Shown here piece after piece: positions 1-9,673 of a stretch of DNA of 48,304 nt. The notes beneath the pieces are model-generated. The model was given only the letters and a program-made list of their open reading frames with translations, had not been told where the DNA came from and did not search any database. Location of the stretch: assembly GCA_034190085.1 (NCBI GenBank), contig JAXHTS010000013.1, forward strand, positions 1 to 48,304. The letters run 5' to 3'. The position numbers and the translations under genes are program-made. This DNA comes from Spirochaetota bacterium. GTDB lineage: Bacteria; Spirochaetota; UBA4802; JAFGDQ01. Positions within the stretch are counted from its first letter, which is position 1, and each line of letters begins with the position of its first letter.

Positions 1-74
1 CTATAATAGACAGAGAATTCATTCTTTTCTTGACTATAAAAGTCCGGAAGAATATGAGTCATCTGATTCAATAA

Positions 75-425
75 TTAAATATGTTGCTTAACTATGTGTC
101 CGTAATTGCGGGGCAAGCACAGTGCGTTAGTCCCGCAAGTCAAGCAGGAGGAGCTTGAGTATACTGGGCTGTCAGGATCTATATCGACTGAGGAACTTCC
201 CTCATCATCATCATCTTCATCAATCTGTTCGCCACTCCCATCATCATCCTGGACAACTTCAGGATTGGTAAACATACCCAAGATATTCTTCCCTCCATCG
301 TCACTGCATCTGCAGTTAGCAAGGAGGAATAGAGACGCTATGAGAAGCATAAATATTAACTTATTACTCGTTAGAGCCAATACTATTAGATATAAATTTA
401 TTGCAATACTACATATTTTAATCAT
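75..425 (-). CDS. Small acidic lipoprotein
   Basis: Function unknown; about 116 residues. The N-terminus is hydrophobic and ends in a plausible lipobox (LLANC), so it should be exported and lipidated. The mature part begins with a second Cys and then holds a run of Asp/Glu followed by a Ser-rich stretch, i.e. a low-complexity acidic linker, and ends in a short segment with three Cys. I chose the ATG at 425 because a GGGAAGGGA ribosome site sits just before it; an in-frame GTG lies 12 nt further upstream and a later Met just before the lipobox could also be used. It lies about 65 nt downstream of the cysM-like gene on the same strand and may be co-transcribed. The lipoprotein call is fair; no family was recognised. 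Confidence 0.6.
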   Translation of the reverse strand: MIKICSIAINLYLIVLALTSNKLIFMLLIASLFLLANCRCSDDGGKNILGMFTNPEVVQDDDGSGEQIDEDDDDEGSSSVDIDPDSPVYSSSSCLTCGTNALCLPRNYGHIVKQHI

Positions 426-502
426 TTCCCTTCCCACCTTTATTTCATTATTGTTACTCAGGATGTGTCAAGATGATTGTTTTAACGACTTATTCCTTGA
501 TT

Positions 503-1399
503 CTAATGCTTGAACAGATTTGTGCTAAGGTATTTTTCTCCTCTATCGGGAAATATGACCACGATTATTCCTGATTCGATCTTTTTCGCTACCTCTATTG
601 CAGCCAGCAGCGCCGCTCCGCTGCTCATCCCGACAAATATCCCTTCGTTCCTCACTATTTGCCTGGACATCTCAAAGGCGTCTTCTGTTTCAACCATGAT
701 AGTTTCATCGATTTGAGAAGGATCATAAATCGAAGGGACAATCGCCTCGGCCATGTTTTTCAATCCTTGAATGTAGTGACCCTTTACCGGCTGAGCGCAG
801 ACAATCTTAATGTTGGGATTGTTCTCCCTGAGCGCTTGCCCCACACCCATGAGCGTCCCTGAGGTGCCTATTGAAGAGACAAAGTAGTCCATTCTCCCAT
901 TTGTCTGCTTCCATATTTCTTCTGAGGTGGTTTTGTAATGGGCCATTTTATTGTATTCATTTGAAAACTGATCAGGCATAAAATATTTCTCCGGATAGTC
1001 CCTCACCAGACTCCTTGCCTTTACAATCGCGCCATCTGTTCCAAGATCAGCCTCTGTAAGAGTTACTGTTGCGCTAAAGGCCTGAATCATATCCCTTCTC
1101 TCCTGAGACACTGCCTCGCTCATAACTATCTCAACGTCATAACCCTTTACCACTCCAATCATGGCTAAAGATATTCCAGTATTTCCGGACGTCGGCTCGA
1201 TGATGGTCTTCCCCTTGGTCAACGTGCCTTCAAATTCAGCCTGCTCGATCATCTTCAATGCTATTCTATCTTTTATACTCCCGGTTGGATTATTCCCCTC
1301 GATCTTTGCATATATAGAAACCTTTATGTTGGGATTTAATCTATTGATCTTGATCAGTGGAGTATTGCCAATATCCTGTAATATATTCTCGTATATCAT
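503..1399 (-). CDS. cysM: Cysteine synthase, CysM-like (O-acetylserine sulfhydrylase B)
   Basis: PLP-dependent enzyme of cysteine biosynthesis: converts O-acetylserine plus sulfide (CysM also thiosulfate) to cysteine in the cytoplasm. The 298-residue length fits the family. Visible motifs are IGNTPL at the N-terminus, GNNPTGSIKDR with the PLP-binding Lys, the phosphate/substrate loop PTSGNTGISLAM, and the C-terminal FPDRGEKYLST. The GNNPTGS(I/V)KDR and DRG(D/E)(K/R)YLST forms are nearer E. coli CysM than CysK, hence the symbol, but separating the two by eye is not certain. The ATG is preceded by AAGGA at a normal distance. No other sulfur genes are nearby, and no T-box or S-box was seen upstream. 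Confidence 0.9.
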   Translation of the reverse strand: MIYENILQDIGNTPLIKINRLNPNIKVSIYAKIEGNNPTGSIKDRIALKMIEQAEFEGTLTKGKTIIEPTSGNTGISLAMIGVVKGYDVEIVMSEAVSQERRDMIQAFSATVTLTEADLGTDGAIVKARSLVRDYPEKYFMPDQFSNEYNKMAHYKTTSEEIWKQTNGRMDYFVSSIGTSGTLMGVGQALRENNPNIKIVCAQPVKGHYIQGLKNMAEAIVPSIYDPSQIDETIMVETEDAFEMSRQIVRNEGIFVGMSSGAALLAAIEVAKKIESGIIVVIFPDRGEKYLSTNLFKH

Positions 1400-1864
1400 C
1401 GTTATTCCTTCAAAAAAGCTATTAGATCAGCAAAATAATATAATTGATCGAAAATAGGTTAAATTGAATTATCTAAAGGTCAATACAAAAATATCAAATA
1501 ATATGAAATTTACTTATCCTTTTAAAGGACGGCTTATCAATGCAACTGTCGAGGATTAAGGAGCTTAACCCAGACAATATTTATGAATTTGCAACCTAAC
1601 TGGGGGAACCTGAAAATCAATATTAGGGTGAACAAAGGGAATGAATTATCAAATTATTCAACTTGACCCGAAATCAGTTTCTACATAATTACTATTATCA
1701 TATATAATGCTATCCTCCATGGTTAGATGTTGACAATAAATCTGTGCTTGATAGATTGGTTCATTATTGAACTAAGATTCATTTTTGATAAATGAATCTT
1801 AAAAGGGATATAACATATTCATCATTATTTAATAACAAATAAGTAAAATTATGAGGATATTATC
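1400..1864. other. Intergenic region, 465 bp
   Basis: AT-rich region between two divergent genes. No intact gene seen. Around 1539-1600 on the plus strand a short reading frame beginning MQLSRIKELNPDNIYEFAT ends in a stop but reads like protein, so it may be a relic. A GAGG ribosome site just before 1865 serves the pentapeptide gene. Confidence 0.4.
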
Positions 1865-2998
1865 ATGAAACGCCAAACATATATAATAACAAACATCATA
1901 TTAGCAGTATTATTTATTAGCAATAACATATTATCCTACGATAAAATTGATTATATGCGCGCTGTCAAACGAGACAGGAATCTCAATGGTGCGAACCTCA
2001 AGGGGGTGGATTTGATTGGGGCAGATCTATATTATGCTGATCTGCGTAAGGCAGATTTACGCGAGGCAATCCTTTATAGCGCGAATCTAAGAGGTGCTGA
2101 CCTCCGAGGAGCGGACCTCACAAGGGCTGACCTTTATAAAGCGGATCTCTATAAAACAAAATTTTCGGGCGCAAAACTCCTAGAAGCCAATCTTTGTAAA
2201 GCGATTCTCTATAATTCAAACCTTAAGGATGTAAATTTTGCTGGAGCCAACTTCAATGGCACAGATCTATATAACGCAGATCTTCGGGGAGCGAACCTTA
2301 GTAACACAGATTTTAGCGAGGCAATACTTATTGGCGCTGACCTAACAGGCGCAGACCTGACCAATGCTGACTTTTACAAAGCAAACCTAATTGGCGCAAA
2401 ATTGAGTAATACTAAGCTAAATAAAGCCAATTTTAGTAATGCAAACCTGACTGTGGCCAAGCTTAGCGGTGTAGACCTAACTGGCGCTAAAATCTCTAAT
2501 TCTGATTCCTCTAATGCTAACCTCTCAAATTCCGATTTAAGCAGGGCTGATTTAGTAAACTCACGCTTTAATAATGCTAAGCTCATTAAATCCGCCCTGA
2601 TTGGCGCTGATCTTAATAATGCTATTCTCATTGGGGTGAATCTCAGCAATACAAATTTAACCAATGCAATACTTACAAATACGAATCTTCTTACGGCAAA
2701 TCTATATAAATCAAACATGAGTGAGGCAAATCTTCAAGGGGCGAATCTGAAAAATGCAAATCTTAGGATGGTCGATTTTACAGGCGCAAATCTGAACAAG
2801 GTAGACCTTCAAGGCGCGGATCTTACGGGAGCAACGCTTATTGGCGCTAATCTCGATGACGCGGACCTTGCCGGAGCTGATCTCAGAAGGGCTAAAATAA
2901 GCGCAGAATTAAAAAATAAAATCAATCAACACCAGGTAATCAATTATGATAGCATTAGCTGGGAGGATGTATATATTGAAAAAGAAAAAAGCAAGTAA
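1865..2998 (+). CDS. Exported pentapeptide-repeat protein
   Basis: 377 residues. Residues 1-25 form a signal peptide (Lys/Arg start, then a hydrophobic core ending near NNILS). From about residue 38 to 348 the protein is an almost unbroken run of A(D/N)LXX pentapeptides, over 55 units, which folds as a right-handed quadrilateral beta-helix. The C-terminal 25 residues are charged. Cytosolic relatives include DNA-gyrase-protecting MfpA/Qnr proteins, but a signal peptide makes that role unlikely; a structural or surface role is an inference. The gene is monocistronic, with a GAGGATATT ribosome site upstream. Some repeats have drifted (Ser in place of the central Leu-flanking Ala), mostly in the middle third. 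Specific function unknown. Confidence 0.85.
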   Translation: MKRQTYIITNIILAVLFISNNILSYDKIDYMRAVKRDRNLNGANLKGVDLIGADLYYADLRKADLREAILYSANLRGADLRGADLTRADLYKADLYKTKFSGAKLLEANLCKAILYNSNLKDVNFAGANFNGTDLYNADLRGANLSNTDFSEAILIGADLTGADLTNADFYKANLIGAKLSNTKLNKANFSNANLTVAKLSGVDLTGAKISNSDSSNANLSNSDLSRADLVNSRFNNAKLIKSALIGADLNNAILIGVNLSNTNLTNAILTNTNLLTANLYKSNMSEANLQGANLKNANLRMVDFTGANLNKVDLQGADLTGATLIGANLDDADLAGADLRRAKISAELKNKINQHQVINYDSISWEDVYIEKEKSK

Positions 2999-3194
2999 CA
3001 ACCAGCCTTTAATTTAAGGAATTATATTATATTTAATCAATTATAATTTATAATATTAAGAAAGTAATTCTAATTGTGAATACGTAACCCTGAAATCCCA
3101 GGGGTTGTTTCCCTCTCGTCCCACACTATTCCAACAACTTGATTATATTCTTCATCATTAGCAAACTTTATGTGATAAACAAAATAAAGTATAA

Positions 3195-3269
3195 TGCTCG
3201 CACAGCAAGGCTAATTCGATCCCTATAGGATTTCGCATGACTATGCCATTTGAGCTACACCAATGAGCA
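3195..3269 (-). pseudogene. tRNA-like relic (very tentative)
   Basis: The minus strand reads GGTGTAGCTCAAATGGCATAG, resembling a tRNA D-arm, then GGGATCGAATTAGCC, resembling a T-arm; ends 75 nt apart can pair over five bases (TGCTC/GAGCA). The D stem, T stem and acceptor do not pair properly and no anticodon arm is evident. A second fragment at 3101-3125 on the plus strand looks like a T-arm plus acceptor end. These may be remnants of tRNA or of an attachment site; chance is not excluded. The rest of the 2999-3290 gap shows nothing. Confidence 0.2.
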
Positions 3270-3290
3270 GGGAAGAATAATTATCTATAT

Positions 3291-4124
3291 TCACAAAACA
3301 ATTTCCAATCCGGCATTAACCGCAAAGCATTCTAGGTTTGAGGTATTGGTTATCTTTCTGCATGTTTTTACCATGTCATCAACAGCAGCATCAGTTCTAT
3401 CCTGATTAATATGAAACAAGCCAAAGCGTTTAACGTTGGCATCCAACGCTAATTGCAGGGCATCATTGAAAACGCTATGCCCCCATCCTTTAGTTGTTGT
3501 GTATTCATCCATAGTGTATTCGGCATCATGTATTAAAACATCTGCATTAAGAGAAAAATTCAGGTAATCCTGATAAGCAAGGCCCCCTGGATGTTTATAG
3601 GTCAACTCGTTATCTGTAAGAAAGACAAAACACTTGCCATCTTCTTCAAACTTATATCCCAAACCCTGATTTGGATGATTTAAAAAGATTGGTGTTACTA
3701 AGATACTATCTATAATGAAACTCCCATCACAAATACCATTAAATTCAATGTTAGATTTTGCTTCTTCGAATTTTACAGGAAAGTATGGTGGAGACATTGT
3801 CTTTGAGAGCATCTCACTAATCGACTTCTGGGCAAAAGGACAACCATATATTTTTATATCTGTTTTACTTATGTAGATGGGTTTGAAAAATGGAAATCCT
3901 AATAGATGATCCCAGTGTGCATGGGTGAATATCATGAAATAATTATAACGATCTTCATTGATTAGTTTATTCCCTAATTTTCTAATGCCGGTTCCTGCAT
4001 CAATAATAATTATTTTATCATTTTTTGTTCTTATTTCAATACAGGTTGTATCCCCTCCATACCTTAAATACTCACTTCCTGTAACAGGTATTGAGCCCCT
4101 GGAACCCCAACATTTAATAATCAT
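3291..4124 (-). CDS. MBL-fold metal-dependent hydrolase
   Basis: 277 residues. Begins MIIKCWGSRGSIP with a GGDTTC segment, the N-terminal form of a widespread metallo-beta-lactamase-fold phosphodiesterase-type group (PhnP/cAMP-phosphodiesterase-like, COG1235 style). The metal-binding signature THAHWDH is at about residues 88-94. Further ligands are suggested by the conserved HPNQG, the Asp in LIHDAEY, and GWGHS. A di-zinc or di-iron hydrolase acting on a phosphoester or cyclic nucleotide is the family expectation; the substrate cannot be read from sequence. Stand-alone, with GAGGAAAC as ribosome site. Cytoplasmic, no signal peptide. Confidence 0.8.
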   Translation of the reverse strand: MIIKCWGSRGSIPVTGSEYLRYGGDTTCIEIRTKNDKIIIIDAGTGIRKLGNKLINEDRYNYFMIFTHAHWDHLLGFPFFKPIYISKTDIKIYGCPFAQKSISEMLSKTMSPPYFPVKFEEAKSNIEFNGICDGSFIIDSILVTPIFLNHPNQGLGYKFEEDGKCFVFLTDNELTYKHPGGLAYQDYLNFSLNADVLIHDAEYTMDEYTTTKGWGHSVFNDALQLALDANVKRFGLFHINQDRTDAAVDDMVKTCRKITNTSNLECFAVNAGLEIVL

Positions 4125-4241
4125 TGTTTCCTCGCATTCCTATTTTGATCTTTAGGATTTACTAAAATATTGAATATGTCAAGGATATTGTCTCTATATT
4201 TAGAGACACCAATGGAAGATGAACAATGGAGATACTGTCTA

Positions 4242-4682
4242 TCACTTTTTAGGAATGTTAGGTTTTCTTTTTGTCATAACAAGATTCAGGATATCATTTT
4301 TTAATGAATCATCAGCGACTTGTATCCACAACCATTTGCCATCATGGTATTGCTTTGTATTATGAAAGATATCAATAATTGCTTTACTGTATGTATTAAT
4401 ATCCCGCATAAATTTATCTACTTCGTTTTTCCCAAAAACAATAAGTACAGTAAATGAATTCTTCTCTGGAAATAATGCGCTTAGCGTTTTACCGCTTTTG
4501 CGATATTTAATTTGCCATCCATACTTATTGCCTCCAAATCGGATTTCCGGAAGAAATGAATAATTTGTATCAATATAATTAGTAATCTCTTTCCATACCT
4601 TCCCAGCCCCTTCTCCAATATGATCCAGCATCTCCTCTTGTGATGGCTGATAATCCTTATTCAACATCCGTTCATGATCCAT
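4242..4682 (-). CDS. DUF3788 family protein
   Basis: 146 residues, soluble, no signal peptide. Pattern of the DUF3788 family: an N-terminal helix, a GGNKYGWQIKYRK segment with aromatic residues, a LSALFPEK..FTVLIVFGKNE stretch, and a C-terminal GKWLWIQVADDSLKNDIL motif. The molecular function of the family is unknown to me; members are small stand-alone proteins often noted in Firmicutes and spirochaetes. The ATG has GGAGG nine bases upstream. Transcribed in the same direction as the MBL hydrolase, about 117 bp upstream of it, so they might form a transcription unit. Confidence 0.75.
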   Translation of the reverse strand: MDHERMLNKDYQPSQEEMLDHIGEGAGKVWKEITNYIDTNYSFLPEIRFGGNKYGWQIKYRKSGKTLSALFPEKNSFTVLIVFGKNEVDKFMRDINTYSKAIIDIFHNTKQYHDGKWLWIQVADDSLKNDILNLVMTKRKPNIPKK

Positions 4683-4949
4683 ATTGCTTATCCTCCAATT
4701 GCTGTTTGTTTGGTAAGCAAATATAGTAATATTTTATTAAGTAGTGGCAAAATGAGAACTTTTCAAGAAAAAAATGTAATACATTTTAAATAATGCTGAG
4801 AAGGGAATGTTTTATACTTGCATAGTATAGCGATCATATAATTTTTATATTGTAATAGAGGTTGATTTTAATTCATGGAAGTTATTATTATCTCTTCATT
4901 AGCATATATTTATAAAGTATGATTTTGTTATTATCTGGAGGTTTATACT

Positions 4950-5720
4950 ATGAAGATAAAAGGTAAAACAGCAGTTATTACAGGCGCTGCAAGCGGATTA
5001 GGCGCTGCTACAGCAAGGCGGCTTCACAGTTTAGGGGCAAATGTACTGATTGCGGATATGAATGAAGCGAAGGGAGGGGAGGTCTCTTCTGAATTGGGAT
5101 CAAATGCTGTATTCTCCAAAATGAATGTGACTGACACAAAGGAAATTCAGGCTGGGATTGAACTTGCTATGAATAAGTTTAAATCAATAGACATTCTGGT
5201 CAATTGTGCAGGCACAGGGTTTGCCATGAGAACAGTAGGCAAGGAAGGCCCTCATGATCTGGAAATATTCAAAACAGTTATAAATGTTAATCTAATTGGT
5301 ACATTCGATGCCATTCGCCAGGCAGCCTTTCAGATGCAGAATAATGAGCCTGATATAGAGGGAGGAGAAAGAGGGGTGATCGTTAATACTGCATCAGTAG
5401 CGGCATTTGATGGACAGATCGGGCAGGTCTCCTATACCGCATCAAAGGCTGGCATTGTTGGTATGACCCTTCCAATCGCTAGAGATCTCTCTATCATTGG
5501 AGTGAGGATATGCACCATCGCTCCTGGCATTTTTGACACACCACTAATGCAGGCTTTTACTGAGGAGGGCAAGGCTTCCCTCCTTCATCAAACACAATTC
5601 CCAAAGAGATTTGGAAAACCGGATGAATTTGCCATGCTGGCACAGCAAATTATTGAAAATCCTGTATTAAACGGAGAAACGATTCGCTTAGATGGAGGCA
5701 TTAGGATGGGGCCAAAGTGA
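4950..5720 (+). CDS. SDR dehydrogenase, 3-hydroxyacyl-CoA dehydrogenase type-2-like
   Basis: Short-chain dehydrogenase of 256 residues, NAD-dependent and cytoplasmic. Cofactor motif TGAASGLG is at residues 11-18 and NCAG at 85-88; the catalytic set is N114, S149, Y162, K166 in SYTASKAG. The acidic residue at the end of beta-2 (IADMN) favours NAD over NADP. The IAPGIFDTPLM segment and the FPKRFGKPDEFA near the C-terminus resemble the HSD17B10/HADH2 group that oxidises short-chain 3-hydroxyacyl-CoA, for example in isoleucine or fatty-acid breakdown. No beta-oxidation genes are adjacent, so the substrate is an inference. GGAGG lies eight bases before the ATG. Confidence 0.85.
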   Translation: MKIKGKTAVITGAASGLGAATARRLHSLGANVLIADMNEAKGGEVSSELGSNAVFSKMNVTDTKEIQAGIELAMNKFKSIDILVNCAGTGFAMRTVGKEGPHDLEIFKTVINVNLIGTFDAIRQAAFQMQNNEPDIEGGERGVIVNTASVAAFDGQIGQVSYTASKAGIVGMTLPIARDLSIIGVRICTIAPGIFDTPLMQAFTEEGKASLLHQTQFPKRFGKPDEFAMLAQQIIENPVLNGETIRLDGGIRMGPK

Positions 5721-5956
5721 AAGACTTGCTTTACTCCAGGATCTCGTGAACATATGATTAGAAGAATTGAATTGTGCTATGTGTGAACGCCTTCGCCATT
5801 GCCTTTCATATGCTTCGGCTCCGTATTCTTTAATGATTACAACACAATCCTTAACAAGGCCTCACTCATTTAAACGAATACATGCGACTAAAATAAGTAC
5901 ATTCACTGCTGGATTGTAGGGACGGACGTTTACTAAGCGCAAAGGAGTTGCTATAA

Positions 5957-7876
5957 CTATTCCATAATATTAATAGTATAAGTATCTGATATGGATTGAG
6001 CATCAGGCTGACAGCTATCATAGATGATAATTTCCATATTAAATGATCCACTTTCAGTAGGAGTGCCACTGAGCTCGCCTGTATAATAATCGAGGGTTAA
6101 TCCATTAGGGAAGCCGTTTATCTCCTGAAAATGAATTGGCACTTCCCCACCGGATACTGTTATTGTATGTGAGTATGGTACGCCTACAGTTCCATCAGGC
6201 GGATCGCCGCTGGTGATAGACATTGGAGCGCAGCCAGACTCAGAACCTACATTAACTAATTGAACCATTCGATTTGCCACGCCATCGTCATCAAAAACTC
6301 GCAGGAGAACAGAGTATGATCCCACCTCATTGTAGGTATGGGACACGCTTTGCCCGGTTGCATCTATTATTCCATCATTCTCGAAATCCCATTTATATGT
6401 AGTAATATCCCCATCCCAGTCCTCTCCGGTTGCGGAAAAGGTAACTGGCTGATTAACCTGAGGAGATGATGATACAGTAAAAGAGGTTGTTGGAGGAATC
6501 CAGTCATAGGATTTTATTACACCTTCATCCGACCACACTGCCACGGCTATTCCAGGTCCGCCTGTTGGGCTCCCGCCCATTGCGATCCATGGTCTTAATT
6601 CCTGATGAATAGGATTAGCGCTGAGATATATCTGCCTTGCTCCTAACCATCCATCATTTACATCATAGCGATTGCATTGTATGGCCAAACCATTGGCCGA
6701 CCATATAGCAATAAAATTTCCCTCTCTATCAGACGCAATACGAGGATAGGGTTCATTCCCGACATCTCCTCCCAGCCATTGTGTCCCCTCCCAACCGCTA
6801 ACAGCGTCATAACGTTTGGCATAAATATTTCCATCCTCCTCTGCCCATAGCAACATGCCATTCCCGTTTGCATCCATTGCAACCTGAGTATTCGATATGG
6901 CTGGCTCTTCAGTTTCAACCTCTACCTGACCAATCCAATCGATTCTATCCTCACTGTCAATATATGCCTGATTGTAATAGATTTTATTGTTGGATTTAAA
7001 CGTCACAATGGCACTGAACTCATCTTCATAGCAGACTGAAATCTCCGGCGCGGCCTCATCATCAACATCGTTTCCTATTCTCCTTACACTTGACCAATCT
7101 TGATAATCATAAAAAATCAAAAAACTCGAATAAATATTGCTTTCTTCTTTCCATACAATTACTGTGCTGTTATAGTGTCTTTTGGGATACATGGCTATTT
7201 GAGGATTCGATGCATTTGAATAATTGCCGCTGTCTATATCAAAATTGTCAGCATAGGGTAGATACCATCCGTTATTCAAAGAATATCTGAAAGACCAAAC
7301 TCCAATAAATGAAGCTCTCGTATCGGTCCAAACAATTACTGCTTTGCCATCGTCATCCATTTTAATCCCTGCTGATTCTGCTAAAATACCCCCGGATTCG
7401 CTATCCTCCATTATTCCACGCCAACCATTAGTATAATCGTATTGTGCCATTAAGTATTCATCATTACTCTTCCATATAAGCAATGCTTCTCTATAAGAGT
7501 TCATCGTTATATGAGGATCAGTGTTATTGATATAATTGGTTTCTATCTCCCCAGGCCCTGACCAGCTTGGATCAGGTCCAGGATAATAGAAATTCGTAAC
7601 AATCTTTCCATCCTGCTCCCATACAGCAATAGCCTCGCCTGTTGCCTCTGCGCCGAATGGCATTGCGATCCTGGGATGACTGGCAAATTCCCCATCAGCA
7701 GGCCCGAAAAATAATGGATCGCTATCATCATCACTTTTGCAACCCAATGTTGATAAATATAATACAAATAACGTTATCATGATCATAGGTTTTAGCAATC
7801 CAATCAGCATTGAATTAATTATGATAATATTAATTCTAAAGATTTTTGTTGTATTTCGAAATTTAAAAATATCCAT
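5957..7876 (-). CDS. Lipoprotein with propeller-like repeats, PKD and Ig-like domains
   Basis: 639 residues. A long N-terminal hydrophobic region ends in a lipobox-like LSTLGC (Cys at about 46), then Ser/Asp residues, so a surface or periplasmic lipoprotein is likely. Residues about 60-450 are blade-like repeats built around the phrase (A/V)(A/V)VW, with PRIAM and PQIAM leads, typical of beta-propellers. At about 465-545 there is a PKD domain (WDGDITTYKWDFENDG, then SHTYNEVGSYSV). At about 555-639 is a putative Ig domain of the He_PIG type (VGVPYSHTITVSGG, then GLTLDYYTGELSGTPTESG). Such proteins bind glycans or proteins outside the cell; no catalytic motif was seen. AGGAG six bases ahead supports the first ATG. 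Confidence 0.8.
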   Translation of the reverse strand: MDIFKFRNTTKIFRINIIIINSMLIGLLKPMIMITLFVLYLSTLGCKSDDDSDPLFFGPADGEFASHPRIAMPFGAEATGEAIAVWEQDGKIVTNFYYPGPDPSWSGPGEIETNYINNTDPHITMNSYREALLIWKSNDEYLMAQYDYTNGWRGIMEDSESGGILAESAGIKMDDDGKAVIVWTDTRASFIGVWSFRYSLNNGWYLPYADNFDIDSGNYSNASNPQIAMYPKRHYNSTVIVWKEESNIYSSFLIFYDYQDWSSVRRIGNDVDDEAAPEISVCYEDEFSAIVTFKSNNKIYYNQAYIDSEDRIDWIGQVEVETEEPAISNTQVAMDANGNGMLLWAEEDGNIYAKRYDAVSGWEGTQWLGGDVGNEPYPRIASDREGNFIAIWSANGLAIQCNRYDVNDGWLGARQIYLSANPIHQELRPWIAMGGSPTGGPGIAVAVWSDEGVIKSYDWIPPTTSFTVSSSPQVNQPVTFSATGEDWDGDITTYKWDFENDGIIDATGQSVSHTYNEVGSYSVLLRVFDDDGVANRMVQLVNVGSESGCAPMSITSGDPPDGTVGVPYSHTITVSGGEVPIHFQEINGFPNGLTLDYYTGELSGTPTESGSFNMEIIIYDSCQPDAQSISDTYTINIME

Positions 7877-8411
7877 GTAATACTCCTATTTACAGTTTAA
7901 TGATATTTTTGTTTTCTATAAGCTGCTATAATCACCAATACAGAATGTATTCAATTAAATGACTTAATTTCAGGAATGAGATTGCAGGTATATTCAAATG
8001 ACTGAAATATTCTTCATTCTTCATTTCCAAATATAATACTGAGTTAGCATTATACTTGACTATTCTAAAGATAGAAAAAACTTTTCGTAAAGTCAAATTA
8101 GAGTGGGCAGTTTAATTTTTTAATAAATAATACTAAAAGGATTGGGCACTGTTTTTTAGCAGCCTGCATCTCTTCATCAGATGCTCATTAGATGTAGATT
8201 AAAAACATTTACACACTTGCCAAAAAAACATGGGGCTATAGCGATGAAGTCAGATAAGACTATAGGGAACTAATAATTAAAGTTTTCAGAAACCAGGGTC
8301 AGGAATATTCATAATATTGGATTTACATTATTATATTTAAGATGTTACTTGCGGGAACGAAGCGACATTAAAATACAAGAATAATATTCTCTATTACAAC
8401 TACAACCTAAA
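7877..8411. other. Intergenic region, 535 bp
   Basis: AT-rich, no gene seen in either strand. A weak hairpin (GCATCT/AGATGC, 8168-8186) is present. Probably holds the promoter of the lipoprotein gene on its left side. Confidence 0.4.
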
Positions 8412-9540
8412 TCATAAAAATTGCGATTTATTTTTTGAAGACCTTCCACATTTATATATCAGTCCTCCCATGATAGCAGTAAATGGAGCAACTGTTACAG
8501 GCCCAAAGCTCCCAACCTGTGTATTGAGAAGCTCTGCTGAAACAAAATTGATATTAAAGATATTCATCAAGGATCGACCTTGGCTCTGAAAGAGCATTAG
8601 CATTGTCATATAACTGCTGGAATAGGCCAGTAAAAGGGTTGTTGTCATGGTTCCTTTAACAGCCCTTCCCACAGTGATTCCAGATAAGATATGATCACGT
8701 AATGAGATTCTCGGATTTTTTTTGAAAATCTCATCCATAGAAGCAGATATATTCATTGCTAAGTCCATTACTACTCCAGAGGATGCAATAAATATCCGTG
8801 TAGGCTAAGGTTAAAAAAAACCAGAATAGAGGAGCATCTCAGCAACCGGTCTGCCAGCACCATGTATTTGAAAGCCCTTATGGAAAAACTGCGCGGGGAA
8901 ACAGGTGATAAGCAGTCCAAGAAAAGCCCCAGAAAACGCGACTAAACCCTTTTTGTTTAATCCTCCTACTAAAAAGCATATTGAACCTGTGATTAATGTC
9001 ATTATCATTAATGCAATAATGATTGGATCTTCTCCCTTAAGGAAACGTGGAAACATTACCTTCCAAAGCATAAGTGCTGTAAAAAGAAACGATAAAAGGG
9101 CTTTAAATCCTGTCCATCCTCCAATAAGATTAAGAAGTAAAGAGACCGAAATAGCTAAAGTAACCTCTATCCTTATACGATATCTTCCACGGGCAAAAGC
9201 TGAGTGAATTATATCATTCTGTGCGGTGAATTCCAGCAGGATAATATCGCCTTTAGTATAAAATTCATCAAACTCTACTTTCCCTTGGAGTCTGTTTGTT
9301 GCTTTTGTCTTTTGTCCCTTGTTATGACCGCCTAAAATCTTTACTGATAACTCTTGGTTCCCTGTTCTTATTATGAGATGTTGATGCACATCTGAATTAT
9401 CAACTGATATTACCTTAGCTCGCTCTCGATGATATTTTATTATCAAAACCTGTTGGTGTAAAAAAAAGGATTATACATAATATTGCGAATATAATAGAAA
9501 AGATTAAGTCTTTATTTATCAGATCAATTTTTAGATTCAT
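8412..9540 (-). pseudogene. YibE/F-family membrane protein, multiply frameshifted
   Basis: Three pieces in different frames add up to one YibE/F-type protein of about 375 residues. Piece 1 starts at the ATG at 9540 (ribosome site AAGGGAG) with MNLKIDLINKD, one membrane helix and PTGFDN, then hits a stop. Piece 2 (up to 9446, down to 8811) carries RAKVISVDNSD, a beta-rich domain and four or five membrane helices ending EMLLYSGFF at a run of eight T. Piece 3 (8768-8412, with in-frame upstream residues IFIASSGVV) carries MDLAMNISASMDEI, TMTTTLLLAYSSSYM and GSFGPVTVAPFTAI, the conserved C-terminus. At least two, probably three, frame changes are needed, so decay is more likely than one sequencing error. 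Intact relatives are multi-pass inner-membrane proteins of uncertain function. Confidence 0.8.
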
Positions 9541-9560
9541 ATTTTTACTCCCTTAGCATG

Positions 9561-9590
9561 AAAAAAGTGGAAGATATCATTATCTTCCAC
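9561..9590 (-). terminator. Rho-independent terminator
   Basis: Perfect 10-bp inverted repeat GTGGAAGATA / TATCTTCCAC with a four-base loop at 9567-9590, followed in the minus direction by six T (9561-9566). It lies just past the remnant of the alkaline phosphatase gene and before the YibE/F pseudogene, so it once ended the phosphatase transcript. Confidence 0.8.
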
Positions 9591-9673
9591 ATAAATTCAT
9601 TAAAATAAGTTGTGAATTGTGATACTATTATTTTGAATACAGTTTGTTATAAATCATTAGCATATTTTAATTT

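Noticed and set aside
2374-2718. Minus-strand frame opposite the pentapeptide gene
   Set aside because: Its repeats simply mirror the repetitive sense strand.
3291-4124. RNase Z or arylsulfatase for the MBL protein
   Set aside because: The HxHxDH motif is shared, but RNase Z exosite and arylsulfatase features are lacking; kept as a general MBL hydrolase.
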